This document shows positions 8,521-17,523 of a stretch of DNA of 64,000 nucleotides, in pieces. The DNA is taken from positions 358,136 to 422,135 of the forward strand of contig NZ_CAMQSF010000001.1 in NCBI RefSeq assembly GCF_947036865.1, given 5' to 3'. The DNA is from an uncultured Caulobacter sp. Lineage in GTDB: Bacteria; Pseudomonadota; Alphaproteobacteria; Caulobacterales; Caulobacteraceae. Positions within the stretch are counted from its first letter, which is position 1; each line of letters opens with the position of its first letter. Below the pieces are notes generated by a model that did no database searches, was not told where the DNA came from, and saw only the letters and a program-made list of their open reading frames with translations. The translations under genes and the position numbers were made by a program.

Positions 8521-10233
8521 TCAGTATTCGGTGAACTCGCGATCGAGGGCGTCCGGCCCGCCCTGGCTCAGGTCCAGGGCGAAGCCTTGGGCGAGGGCCT
8601 GCTGAGCGGCGACGGCCCGGGGCGCGGCGCGGCGAACCGGAGACTTGGCCGCGGGCTTGGCGTTCCTTGGCGTCAGTCGCGCCACCGGCGCGGCGGTCGG
8701 GCGCGAGGTCGGCTTGGCGGGGACGCGGCGAGCCGCGACCGAGTCGCCGGTGCGGAAATAGGCGATCGAGGCCTGCAGCTCCTCGGCCTGGGCGGCAAGC
8801 TCCTCGGACGTCGCCGACATTTCCTCGGAGGCCGAGGCGTTCTGCTGGGTGACCTTGTCCAGCTGCTGGATCGCCTCGTTGATCTGGCTGGCGCCGATGT
8901 CCTGCTCGCGGCAGGCGGCGCTGATCTCCGAGACCAGCTCGGCGGTCTTGCGGATGTTCGGCACCAGCGAGGTCAGCATCTCGCCGGCCTGCTGCGCGGC
9001 CTTGACGGTGTCGGACGACACCGCGCCGATCTCGGCGGCGGCGGTCTGAGAGCGTTCCGCCAGCTTGCGGACCTCGGAGGCGACCACCGCGAAGCCGCGA
9101 CCGTGTTCGCCCGCCCGAGCCGCCTCGACCGCGGCGTTCAGGGCCAGCAGGTCGGTCTGGCGCGCGATCTCCTGCACGATCGAGATCTTCTCGGCGATGG
9201 TCCGCATGGCGTCGACCGCCTTGTTGACCGCCTCGCCCGAGGTCTCGGCCTCCATCGCCGACTGGCGGGCGATCTTCTCGGTCTGGCTGGCGTTGTCGGC
9301 GTTCTGCTTGATGTTCGCCGCCATCTCTTCCATCGAGGCCGAGGCCTGCTCGGCGGCCGAGGCCTGCTCGGTCGCGCCCTGGCTCATCTGCTCGGCGGTG
9401 GCCGACAGCTCCTGGCTGCCGGCGGAAACGTTATCCGAGGCGGAGATGGCGTCGCCGACCACGCCCCGCAGGCGCTCGATCATCAGGTTCACATGGCCTA
9501 GCAGATCGGCGATCTCGTCCTTGGTGGTGATCGGGATCGTCTTGGTCAGGTCGCCCTCGGCCACCGCGCGCACGGCGTCGGCGGCGCGGTTCAGGCCCCG
9601 GCCCACCATGGTGGCGATGTAGACGGCGGCGCCGACCGCGATCAGCAGCGAGATCACCGCCAGGGCGATCAGGCCGTTGCGGACCTTGGCGAAGTCGTCG
9701 TCGGCCTTGTCGGTCGCGTTGTTCAGCTGCGCCTGAGACAGCTGGACCAGCTCCTCGACCTGGGCCGAGGCGTCGGTGACGGCCTTGCGGCCGTCGCCCA
9801 TGGAGATGGCGGCGGCCGCCGCGGTCTTGCCCTCCAGCGCGAGGGGATAGACCCGCTCGTGCGCCGCGATCAGGCGCTCCCAGGCCGAGCCGAGGGTTTG
9901 CCATTTCGGCTTGCCCTCGGCCGTGGCCAGGCCCTCGGCCTTGGCCAGAACCGTTTCGAAGGTCTTCTTCTCGCGTTCGACCTTGGCCTCAAGCGCCTTG
10001 ATCTCGCTGGCGTCGTTCACCAGCATCATGTTCTTCTCGAACCGGACCACATTCAGCATGTGGATGTTCAGTTCCTGAGCCGCCTGGAGCCGGACCGCGG
10101 GGCCGTCGACCATCGCGTTCATGTCCTTGTTGGTCGAGGCCAGGCTGCTGACGCCGAACAGCGTGGCGGCCAGCAGCAGGGCGATGACCAATCCAAAGGC
10201 CAGGCCGAGTTGCAGCTTGATGGTGAGGCGCAT
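8521..10233 (-). CDS. Methyl-accepting chemotaxis protein with one HAMP unit
   Basis: This 570-aa receptor has the same architecture as its neighbours: TM1 near residues 8-28, a four-helix periplasmic domain ([17 protein letters not shown]) and TM2 around 190-212. It has a single HAMP unit ([23 protein letters not shown]) and then the signalling domain. From GSQELS to AYFRTG, more than 230 residues match the receptor at 6467-8473 almost residue for residue. The DNA is also nearly identical, so recent duplication or gene conversion is likely. The C-terminus carries the shared tail with GFALDL, GGPDA and FTEY. A proline/arginine-rich linker precedes that tail. Confidence 0.93.
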   Translation of the reverse strand: MRLTIKLQLGLAFGLVIALLLAATLFGVSSLASTNKDMNAMVDGPAVRLQAAQELNIHMLNVVRFEKNMMLVNDASEIKALEAKVEREKKTFETVLAKAEGLATAEGKPKWQTLGSAWERLIAAHERVYPLALEGKTAAAAAISMGDGRKAVTDASAQVEELVQLSQAQLNNATDKADDDFAKVRNGLIALAVISLLIAVGAAVYIATMVGRGLNRAADAVRAVAEGDLTKTIPITTKDEIADLLGHVNLMIERLRGVVGDAISASDNVSAGSQELSATAEQMSQGATEQASAAEQASASMEEMAANIKQNADNASQTEKIARQSAMEAETSGEAVNKAVDAMRTIAEKISIVQEIARQTDLLALNAAVEAARAGEHGRGFAVVASEVRKLAERSQTAAAEIGAVSSDTVKAAQQAGEMLTSLVPNIRKTAELVSEISAACREQDIGASQINEAIQQLDKVTQQNASASEEMSATSEELAAQAEELQASIAYFRTGDSVAARRVPAKPTSRPTAAPVARLTPRNAKPAAKSPVRRAAPRAVAAQQALAQGFALDLSQGGPDALDREFTEY

Positions 10234-10280
10234 GGTCTTGGGTCCTTTCGGAGGGTCGGAGCGAACCGGCTCGGCGAAGA

Positions 10281-12104
10281 TCAGTATTCGGTGAAGTCGC
10301 GGTCCGCCGCGTCAGGCCCGCCCTGGCTCAGATCCAGGGCGAAGCCTTTGGCCAGGGCCTGCTGGGCGGCTACGGCGCGCGGCGCGGCGCGACGGGCCGG
10401 AGCCTTGGCCGCCGGCTTGGCCGTCGTTTGGGGCGGGCGCGTCGGCAACCGGGTGACGGAGGCGGAGACCGGGGCCGGCCGGGCGCGAACGCCGCCGGCC
10501 TCGGTGCGGAAGTAGGTGATCGAGGCCTGCAGCTCCTCGGCCTGGGCGGCCAGTTCCTCGGACGTCGCCGACATCTCCTCGGAGGCCGAGGCGTTCTGCT
10601 GGGTCACCTTGTCGAGCTGCTGGATGGCCTCGTTGATCTGGCCCGCGCCGATGTCCTGCTCGCGGCAGGCGGCGCTGATCTCGGAGACCAGTTCGGCGGT
10701 CCTGCGGATATTCGGCACCAGGTTGGTCAGCATCTCGCCGGCCGACTGGGCCGCCTTGACGGTGTCGCTCGAGACGTTGCTGATCTCGGCAGCGGCCGTC
10801 TGGCTGCGTTCGGCCAGCTTGCGGACCTCCGAGGCGACCACCGCGAAGCCCTTGCCGTGCTCGCCGGCCCGGGCGGCCTCGACGGCCGCGTTCAGGGCCA
10901 GCAGGTCGGTCTGTCGGGCGATCTCCTGGACGATGGTGATGCGCTCGGCGATGGTGCGCATGGCGTCGACGGCCTTGTTGACCGCCTCGCCGGACGCCTC
11001 GGCCTCCATCGCCGACTGGCGCGCGATCTTCTCGGTCTGGGCGGCGTTGTCGGCGTTCTGCTTGATGTTGGCGGCCATCTCCTCCATCGAAGCGCTGGCC
11101 TGCTCGGCGGCCGAGGCCTGTTCGCTGGCGCCCTGGCTCATCTGCTCCGAGGTCGAGGACAGTTCCTGGCTGCCCGCGGAGACGTTCTCCGAGGCGGCGA
11201 TGGCGTCGGCGACGATCCCGCGCAGCCGTTCGACCATCCGCTCCAGCGCCAGGCCCAGGGTGTCGCGATCGGACAGGGGTTTGGGGCGCACGGTCAGGTC
11301 GCCGTCGGCGACCTTGTCCGCGAGGCTGGCGGTATCGCGGAGATTGCCGATCATCCGGTTGAGGGTGTCGATCAGATCCTTGATCTCGTCATCGCTGGTC
11401 GCCTTGACCTCCTGCTGGAGATCGCCGATCGCCACGGCCTCCATGGCCAGGCTGATCTGCCTAAGGCCCCTGTTGATGATCATCGAAATCCACACCGCGC
11501 CAGCGATGGCGACGAGCAGGGCGATCGCCGCGGTCACCAGCAGCGTCGTGCGGGCGGCGTAGTAGAGCGTGTCGGTGTCCGCATCGGCCTTGGCCATGCG
11601 GTCCTTGTTCAGCTTGATCAGCTTGTCGACGCTGGCGGTCAGCTCGCGCGCGATCGCCGACGAGCGCTTCAAGGACAGCTCGGCGGCCTGGGCTTGCCTA
11701 TTGGCCAGCGCCAGTTCGCGCACCTCGGCGTTGACGGCCTTGAACGCCGTGAAGTTGCGCGCGATGGCCTCCCAGGCGGGCTTGCCCTCGGCGGTGGCCT
11801 TGGCGACGCCGGTCTGGATGTCGGCTTCGACCTTCGGCGTCAGTTCGTTGATCTCGGCGTCGTACTTGGCCTTATCGTCGGCGTCGGCGGCGAGGATCAT
11901 GTTCTTTTCCTTGCGCAGCAGACGACCGACGTCGCCGTCGATCTGCTGGGCGAGGCTGAGGCGGGCCGCGGGGCCGTTGATCAGGTCGGAAATCGCGGTG
12001 TTCAGCTGCGACATGCGCGTCACGCCCATGAACACCACCAAGGCCATCATCGCGATGAGCACGGCGAAGGCGCCGATCAGCTTCACCTTGATCGTCAGTC
12101 TCAT
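10281..12104 (-). CDS. Methyl-accepting chemotaxis protein with two HAMP units
   Basis: This 607-aa receptor has TM1 at about residues 10-30, a periplasmic four-helix bundle ([14 protein letters not shown]), TM2 near 188-210 and two HAMP units ([12 protein letters not shown] and [12 protein letters not shown]). The signalling domain is highly similar but not identical to the other two receptors. It contains [21 protein letters not shown] and [21 protein letters not shown]. The same C-terminal tail (GFALDL, GGPDA, FTEY) is present. It is the first receptor of the triplet after cheW and the most divergent of the three. It is probably the founder from which the others expanded; that order is inference. 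Confidence 0.93.
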   Translation of the reverse strand: MRLTIKVKLIGAFAVLIAMMALVVFMGVTRMSQLNTAISDLINGPAARLSLAQQIDGDVGRLLRKEKNMILAADADDKAKYDAEINELTPKVEADIQTGVAKATAEGKPAWEAIARNFTAFKAVNAEVRELALANRQAQAAELSLKRSSAIARELTASVDKLIKLNKDRMAKADADTDTLYYAARTTLLVTAAIALLVAIAGAVWISMIINRGLRQISLAMEAVAIGDLQQEVKATSDDEIKDLIDTLNRMIGNLRDTASLADKVADGDLTVRPKPLSDRDTLGLALERMVERLRGIVADAIAASENVSAGSQELSSTSEQMSQGASEQASAAEQASASMEEMAANIKQNADNAAQTEKIARQSAMEAEASGEAVNKAVDAMRTIAERITIVQEIARQTDLLALNAAVEAARAGEHGKGFAVVASEVRKLAERSQTAAAEISNVSSDTVKAAQSAGEMLTNLVPNIRRTAELVSEISAACREQDIGAGQINEAIQQLDKVTQQNASASEEMSATSEELAAQAEELQASITYFRTEAGGVRARPAPVSASVTRLPTRPPQTTAKPAAKAPARRAAPRAVAAQQALAKGFALDLSQGGPDAADRDFTEY

Positions 12105-12173
12105 GTCGCCCCCCCGGGCTGATCGCGGCGAGGCCGCTGCACTGATAAGATCGTCGGCGGGGCCGACGAGGAA

Positions 12174-12647
12174 CTAGGCTTGAGCGACGGCCGCGTGGGA
12201 CGCGCCCCGAGCCGAGAAAATGCGGTCGAGGTCGGGCAGGACGATCAGATCGCCGTCCCGTCGCGCCAGCTTTCGAATGAAGTCCGACCGCCAGCGCAGG
12301 CCCACGCGGGGGACCGCCTCGGTGGTGTCCTCCTCGATGGTGGTCACCTCGTGGACCTTGTCGGCGCGCAGACCCAGCAAGGTCGGCTCGCCGTTGACCG
12401 GGTGCTCGATGACGATGATCCGGGCGTCGACGGTGGGCTCGCCGCGCGGCAGGTCGAAGGCGGTCCGAAGATCGATCAGCGGGATGACCCGTCCGCGGAA
12501 ATTGATCACCGCGTCGACGAACGGCGGCGCTCCGGGGACGGTGGTCTCGGCCATCAGGTCGAGCACCTCGCGCACCAGCGTCGCCTCCAGCGCGAAGGTC
12601 TCGCCGCGAAGATCGAAGGTGAGGGCCTGTATGGTGTGGCTGTCCAT
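12174..12647 (-). CDS. cheW: Chemotaxis coupling protein CheW (proximal copy)
   Basis: This 157-aa CheW starts MDSHTIQALTFDLRGETFALEA and contains PFVDAVINFRGRVIPLIDLR, the classic coupling-loop motif. It ends TEAVPRVGLRWRSDFIRKLARRDGD, closely parallel to the distal CheW. The gene begins 9 bases after the cheA stop, so it is co-transcribed. It should link the CheA of this operon to the three receptors downstream. Confidence 0.95.
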   Translation of the reverse strand: MDSHTIQALTFDLRGETFALEATLVREVLDLMAETTVPGAPPFVDAVINFRGRVIPLIDLRTAFDLPRGEPTVDARIIVIEHPVNGEPTLLGLRADKVHEVTTIEEDTTEAVPRVGLRWRSDFIRKLARRDGDLIVLPDLDRIFSARGASHAAVAQA

Positions 12648-12656
12648 CCTTACCCC

Positions 12657-14624
12657 CTACCCGGCCAGGGCTCGCGGCGCGTCGCTCTGGCCAAGGCTGA
12701 CCAGAGACGGCACTTCCAGGATCAGGGCCACGCCGCCGTCGCCGAGGATCGTGGCGCCGGAGAAGGCCCCGATGCTTGCGTGGAAGTCCGACAGGGGCTT
12801 GATGACCGTCTGGTGGTCGCCCAGGATCTGATCGACGACCAGGCCGACCCGCTCCTCGCTGGTCGAGACGACGACGATCTTCTGATGGCGGTCCGCGGCG
12901 TCGGCGACGGCGAACAGCTCGCGCAGCCGCAGGAACGGCACCAGCCTATCGCGCAGGGTGATGAAGCTGCGCGCCGTCGAGCGGGTGTCCTGGGCGGGCG
13001 ACAGCTCGACGCATTCGTCGACGCTGGCCAGCGGGATGATGTAGCGGCCTTGGCCGACCCGGACGAGCAGGCCGTCTATGATGGCCAGGGTCAGCGGGAT
13101 GCGCAGCGAGATCGTCGCGCCGCGACCCATCTCGCTGGTCAGGGCGATCGAGCCGCCCAGGCCCTCGATGGTCTTCTTGACGACGTCCATGCCGACGCCG
13201 CGCCCCGAGAGGTTGGTGACGGCGGCGGCGGTCGAGAAGCCCGGCGCGAAGATCAGCTGCAGCAGCTCGGTGTCGCTCAGCGCCTGGCCGGGCGTGATAA
13301 GGCCGTTTTCCTCGGCCTTGGCGCGGACGCGGGCGCGATCAACCCCGCGGCCGTCGTCGGCGATGGTGATGATCACCTCGGCGCCGGCCTGGCGCGCCGA
13401 CAGATGCACCGTCCCCTCGCGGGACTTGCCGACCGCCTCGCGCTGCTCGGGCGGCTCCAGGCCGTGGTCGGCGGCGTTGCGGATCAGGTGAACCAGCGGG
13501 TCGGCCAGACGCTCGATGACCGTCTTGTCGAGTTCGGTGGTCTCGCCCTCGGTCGTGAAGACGATCTGCTTGCCGGTGTCGCGCGCCAGGTCGTGGATCA
13601 GGCGCTTGAAGCGGCCGAACAGCTGCGAGATCGGCACCATGCGGACGATCATCATCGTCTCGCGCATTTCAGAGGCCAGGCGCTCGATCTCCTCGGCCAC
13701 GGCGCGCAGGGCCACGTCGGCGCTCGTCGCCGCGATCTGCTTGAGCCGCGACTGGGCGATCACCAGCTCGCCCACCCGGTCCATCAGCTCGTCGAGCCGT
13801 TCGGCCGGAACGCGGACGGTTTCGAAGTTGCGGTTCGCTCCGCCCTTGGCGTCGCCAGGCGCGGCGTCGTTGGCGGCCTTGGGCGCGGCGGTCTCCGCGG
13901 CCTCGGCGGCCTCGGCGGCCTCGACAAGTTTCGCGGACGCGGGCTCGTCGATCTCGGCGATCTCCAGCTCCATGTCGTCGGCGACGAAGATGAAGATGTC
14001 CTCGATGACCGAGCGCGGCTCGGCGGTGGTCACCACGACCTCCCAGGCCAGATGGCACGCGGTCGGCGTCAGTTCGCTCAGCGGCGGCACCTTGTCGGTG
14101 ATCGCCTTGACCAGGCAGGGGCCCAGGGCCCGGAACTCGTCGAGCAGCGGCAGGGGCCGCACGCCGTTGACGAGGGCGTCGGCCGGCAGGGCGAAGCGCA
14201 CGCGCCAGGACTTGGCGGCGGGCGGCGCGGCCGGGGCCGGCGGCGCGGTCTCGGCGCCCTCGACGGAGCGCCGCAGATCCTCCAGCAGCCTCGCCTCGAC
14301 GCCGGGATCGAACGCCAGGCCCTCGGCCAGCGCTCTCATGTGGTCTCGGGCGGCCAGGACCGCGGAGATCAGGGCGGGGGAAGCCGGCGCCTGGCCCTTG
14401 CGCACCCGATCGAAGGCGGTCTCGCAGTGATGGGTGAAGGCCGCCAGATCGTCGAAGCCGAACATGGCGCCCGAGCCCTTCAGGGTGTGCAGCCCCCTGA
14501 ACACCGAGTCGATCGTCTCGCGATCGGCCGCGTCGTCGGCGAGGGTCAGCAGATCGGTTTCGATCTGCTCCAGCAGCTCTCGGGCCTCCAGGCGGAAGGT
14601 CTCGATCGGGTCCTGGTCGCTCAT
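12657..14624 (-). CDS. cheA: Chemotaxis histidine kinase CheA
   Basis: The 655-aa kinase starts at the ATG that overlaps the cheY stop (ATGA at 14621-14624). It has an N-terminal Hpt domain with the phosphorylated His at about residue 46 (LHTLKGSG). A linker plus a P2-like region follows (WRVRFALPADAL to about residue 240). The H-kinase dimer helix has RLDELMDRVGELVIAQSRL, and the ATPase has HLIRNAADHGLEPP (N box), IADDGRGVD and GRGVGMDVVK. The C-terminus is a CheW-like P5 domain. It phosphorylates the CheY encoded just upstream. The frame is also open upstream across cheY, but that extension is not coding. Confidence 0.96.
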   Translation of the reverse strand: MSDQDPIETFRLEARELLEQIETDLLTLADDAADRETIDSVFRGLHTLKGSGAMFGFDDLAAFTHHCETAFDRVRKGQAPASPALISAVLAARDHMRALAEGLAFDPGVEARLLEDLRRSVEGAETAPPAPAAPPAAKSWRVRFALPADALVNGVRPLPLLDEFRALGPCLVKAITDKVPPLSELTPTACHLAWEVVVTTAEPRSVIEDIFIFVADDMELEIAEIDEPASAKLVEAAEAAEAAETAAPKAANDAAPGDAKGGANRNFETVRVPAERLDELMDRVGELVIAQSRLKQIAATSADVALRAVAEEIERLASEMRETMMIVRMVPISQLFGRFKRLIHDLARDTGKQIVFTTEGETTELDKTVIERLADPLVHLIRNAADHGLEPPEQREAVGKSREGTVHLSARQAGAEVIITIADDGRGVDRARVRAKAEENGLITPGQALSDTELLQLIFAPGFSTAAAVTNLSGRGVGMDVVKKTIEGLGGSIALTSEMGRGATISLRIPLTLAIIDGLLVRVGQGRYIIPLASVDECVELSPAQDTRSTARSFITLRDRLVPFLRLRELFAVADAADRHQKIVVVSTSEERVGLVVDQILGDHQTVIKPLSDFHASIGAFSGATILGDGGVALILEVPSLVSLGQSDAPRALAG

Positions 14625-14986
14625 CGCGCCAGGACCTTCCTGACCACGCCGACCAGTTGTTCGGGCTGGAACGGCTTGGTCAGCCAACCCGTCGCGCCCG
14701 CCGCCTTGGCCTGCGCCTTGATGTCGGCGTCGGACTCTGTGGTCAGGAAGATGATTGGAACGCCGGCGTGCTTGGGCTTGGTCCGCAGGGTTCTGATCAT
14801 GGTCAGGCCGTCCATCACCGGCATGTTCAGATCGGTGATGATCAGCTGGAAGTCGCCGGCGTCGGCCTGGGCCACGCCCTCCTGTCCGTCCCGCGCCTCG
14901 GCGACGCCATAGCCCTCGCTGGTCAGGGCGATCTTGATGGCCGCGCGGATGCTGGCCGAGTCGTCCACGGTCAGAATATTGGTCAT
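14621..14986 (-). CDS. cheY: Chemotaxis response regulator CheY
   Basis: This 121-aa single receiver domain has the acidic pocket DD in ILTVDDSA, the phospho-acceptor Asp in LIITDLNMPVMDG, the Thr in IIFLTTES and the conserved Lys in WLTKPFQPEQL. There is no output domain. It overlaps both neighbours by 4 bases, so the first three genes of the operon are translationally coupled. Such CheYs act on the flagellar motor or, in accessory clusters, on other outputs. Nearby Hfa-like genes make an adhesion output possible, but that is inference. Confidence 0.95.
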   Translation of the reverse strand: MTNILTVDDSASIRAAIKIALTSEGYGVAEARDGQEGVAQADAGDFQLIITDLNMPVMDGLTMIRTLRTKPKHAGVPIIFLTTESDADIKAQAKAAGATGWLTKPFQPEQLVGVVRKVLAR

Positions 14987-15291
14987 TGGACCTCACCTTC
15001 GGAAAGCCAAGCGGCCTGAGCGCCGGATTGGGCGGGATCGAGGAAACCGCCCCGTTCAAGCACCGCCGGGAAAGCGCTCTCGGCCAACCCGCGGATCGTC
15101 AGGGAACGTCCACCTTGGCTCGCCTCCCGGCGCGCGGCTTCCAAGAGCTGGATTGAAGCAACGTCGACTTCGCGAACACGCGACACGTCGATCAACAGTG
15201 ACTCGCCCCCGGACCAAGCCGCGAGGATCTGATCCTTGATCTGAGCGACATGAGGCAACTGGCAGTCTTCAGGCAGAAATACAGTAGTCAT
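14983..15291 (-). CDS. STAS domain protein, first gene of the chemosensory operon
   Basis: This 102-aa protein reads as an anti-sigma-factor-antagonist type STAS domain. It has a beta strand SLLIDVSRVREVDVASIQLLE, with Ser in the expected position of the phosphorylatable/turn element, and then RSLTIRGLAESAFPAVLERGGF. STAS proteins are common first genes of alphaproteobacterial chemosensory operons. Their role there is unclear; they may scaffold or tune the signalling complex. It starts with ATG at 15291 downstream of an AT-rich gap and overlaps cheY by 4 bases. Confidence 0.85.
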   Translation of the reverse strand: MTTVFLPEDCQLPHVAQIKDQILAAWSGGESLLIDVSRVREVDVASIQLLEAARREASQGGRSLTIRGLAESAFPAVLERGGFLDPAQSGAQAAWLSEGEVQ

Positions 15292-15655
15292 ACCGACCGC
15301 CCCCGCATTACTCTTGATAGAGAGCTTGCCTTTAGCAAGTTCATCCTGGGGCTATTGACCATTTCGGATTAGTTAATCTCGATCTTTACCTCAATGCGGA
15401 CGTAAAATAAGGACACTATATATATAAATATCGGCGTTATCGGATATCGCTCTTCATCAGAGCTATCCTTTCGGCTTTTCGACGGCTTCTGAATATGAGG
15501 AGCCGGGGCGGGCGGGATGAATTCGCCGCCCACGTACCCGCCTTAAGGATGTGCGGAGCATGTAAAAATAGGACGAGCGACGCCTAGACACTTGAGGAGA
15601 TGATAAGTTTCCTGCCGGTATTCAGGCCGATAACACCCATGAGGCCCTCGACGTC
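15292..15655. promoter_or_regulatory. Divergent promoter region, che operon / hybrid kinase
   Basis: This 364-base gap separates the minus-strand che operon from a plus-strand hybrid kinase. It is AT-rich between about 15340 and 15460. It includes a TATA-rich run near 15415-15430 (CACTATATATATAAATAT) and a partial palindrome GATTAGTTAATC near 15368. No gene is visible. Shared control of the two transcripts is plausible. Confidence 0.45.
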
Positions 15656-17515
15656 GTGACGACTCCGCTCTCGCCTTTCCCAGGTTCCAACCCGCAAAAG
15701 GGCGACGAGGGCGTGACGCGGCCCGACCGAATTTGGCGGCTCGCGGCGGACGGGCGGGTCATCGCTCAAGATGTTCCGGACGCCGGCGGCGCGGAGACTT
15801 CGGCTCAGCGGGTTCATTGGCGCGAGCTGTGGCGCGACGAGAACCGCGCCTCCGCCGAACGCGCCCTGGAACGCGCGCGCACCGGGCGATCGGTGCGCTT
15901 TCGAACATCCGAGCGCGCGGCGGATGGGACGCGCATCTATCGCGAGACCCTGATCGCGCCCATCCCGGGTTTGCCGGGCGAACTGCTGGCGGTGTCCAGC
16001 GACGTCACCGAGGCCGCCGAGGCGAGCGCGCTGATGACGTCGGTGATCAGCGCCCTGCCCTCGCCGCTTCTGGCCAAGTCGCTGCGCAACAACCAGGTCA
16101 TCCTGTGGAATCCCGCCGCCGAGGCGGCCTTCGGCCTGGACGCCGAGGAGGTGCTGGGCCGCGATATCCAAGAGGCGCTCGGGGCGGATCTCGCCCAACG
16201 CTTGACCCCGGCCAGCGACGAGCAGATTCGCGGTGGCGAGACCCGCCTGAACGAGGCGGTCGCCATACCCCAGGCGTACGGTGGCGGCGCTTTCGACATC
16301 CGCTCCTATCTGACGTTCGACGACGAGGGCGAGCGCCACCTCGTGTCCATGGCGATCGACGCGGCCGAACGTCTGCGGCATGAGCAGGAGCTCTCCCAGG
16401 CCCTGCAAGCCGCCCAGGCGGCGAACACGGCGAAGGCGCGGTTCCTGACGAACATGAGCCACGAGGTGCGGACGCCGCTGAACGGGCTGGTGGCGTGCGC
16501 CGACATGCTTGGCCGGCTGGAGCTGTCCGCGGCGGGACAGGAGATGGTCTCGATCATCCGCGCGGCCAGCTCGACCTTGCACCGCCTGTTCGCCGACCTC
16601 CTGCAGGTGGCCGAGGGCGAGGAAACGCGGGGCTCGGCCGCGCGCCAGCCGTTCCAGCTCGGCGACCTGTCTCGCGCGGTGATCGGCGAGGCCGCCTTGG
16701 CCGCGCCGTCCAACATCAAGGTGGATTTGGACCTGGCGTCCGATCTCGACGCGGTGGTGATCGGCGACGAGCGGCGGCTGGGGCGCGCGCTGACGATCCT
16801 TCTGACCAACGCCTTGAAGTTCACCGAAGAGGGCGAGGTTCGATTGAGCGTCGAGGCGCGGGCGGACGAGCGCGTCCGCTTCGTCGTCTCCGACACGGGG
16901 ATCGGGTTCAGCGCGGCCCAGAAGAGCGCCATCCTCGAGCGCTTCACCCAGGCCGATGAATCCTCGACCCGACGCTTCGGGGGTCTGGGCCTGGGACTTT
17001 CCATCGCGAGGGATCTCATCCAATCCATGGGCGGCGCGCTGGATTGCGACGGCAGTCCGGGCCGCGGCGCCGCGTTCTGGTTCGATCTGGCGCTGCCGCG
17101 CCGCGACCCGGCGCCCGCGCGCGCCGCCGATCCCGCGCCCCGGCCCGCGAAGATCCTGGTGGTGGACGATCACGAGGCGAACCGGCGGATCATCGACCTG
17201 ATGCTGGCCGGCCAGGCGCTCACCGTGGGCGCCGTCAACGGGCAGGAGGCGCTCGTCGCCTACCGCGCCGGGCCGCCGGACCTCATTCTGATGGACGTCC
17301 AGATGCCCGTCATGGACGGCCTCACGGCGGTGAGGGAGATACGTCGGCATGAGCACGATGCGGGGCTGCCGCGCTGCCCGGTCATCATGCTGACGGCGAA
17401 TGTCGGCGAGGACCATGCGCGCCGGAGCGCCGAGGCCGGGGCCGATCTGCATCTGGAAAAGCCGATCACCGCCGCGGCTCTGTTCGAGGGTATAGCGGTC
17501 CTTCTTTCCGCGTGA
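15656..17515 (+). CDS. PAS-PAS hybrid sensor histidine kinase
   Basis: This 619-aa cytoplasmic protein has no membrane segment. It has a degenerate N-terminal PAS-like region (residues about 25-125, ending LAVSSDVTEAAE) and a second PAS (about 125-240, ILWNPAAEAAFGLDAEEVLG). The HisKA domain has the His in FLTNMSHEVRTPLNG, and the HATPase has LLTNALKFT, VSDTGIGF and GLGLGLSIA. A C-terminal receiver domain has DDH, Asp in LILMDVQMPVMDG and Lys in HLEKPI. The start is a GTG at 15656, chosen because no in-frame ATG is better placed; it is not certain. Transcribed away from the che operon, it may feed a phosphorelay linked to the same behaviour, but no dedicated partner is encoded here. Confidence 0.9.
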   Translation: MTTPLSPFPGSNPQKGDEGVTRPDRIWRLAADGRVIAQDVPDAGGAETSAQRVHWRELWRDENRASAERALERARTGRSVRFRTSERAADGTRIYRETLIAPIPGLPGELLAVSSDVTEAAEASALMTSVISALPSPLLAKSLRNNQVILWNPAAEAAFGLDAEEVLGRDIQEALGADLAQRLTPASDEQIRGGETRLNEAVAIPQAYGGGAFDIRSYLTFDDEGERHLVSMAIDAAERLRHEQELSQALQAAQAANTAKARFLTNMSHEVRTPLNGLVACADMLGRLELSAAGQEMVSIIRAASSTLHRLFADLLQVAEGEETRGSAARQPFQLGDLSRAVIGEAALAAPSNIKVDLDLASDLDAVVIGDERRLGRALTILLTNALKFTEEGEVRLSVEARADERVRFVVSDTGIGFSAAQKSAILERFTQADESSTRRFGGLGLGLSIARDLIQSMGGALDCDGSPGRGAAFWFDLALPRRDPAPARAADPAPRPAKILVVDDHEANRRIIDLMLAGQALTVGAVNGQEALVAYRAGPPDLILMDVQMPVMDGLTAVREIRRHEHDAGLPRCPVIMLTANVGEDHARRSAEAGADLHLEKPITAAALFEGIAVLLSA

Positions 17516-17523
17516 GGCGCGGC

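Noticed and set aside
12180..14912. A 910-codon open frame on the plus strand
   Set aside because: It lies antisense to cheW/cheA. High GC leaves long shadow frames open; the composition is Asp/Gly/Arg/His-rich and lacks any domain.
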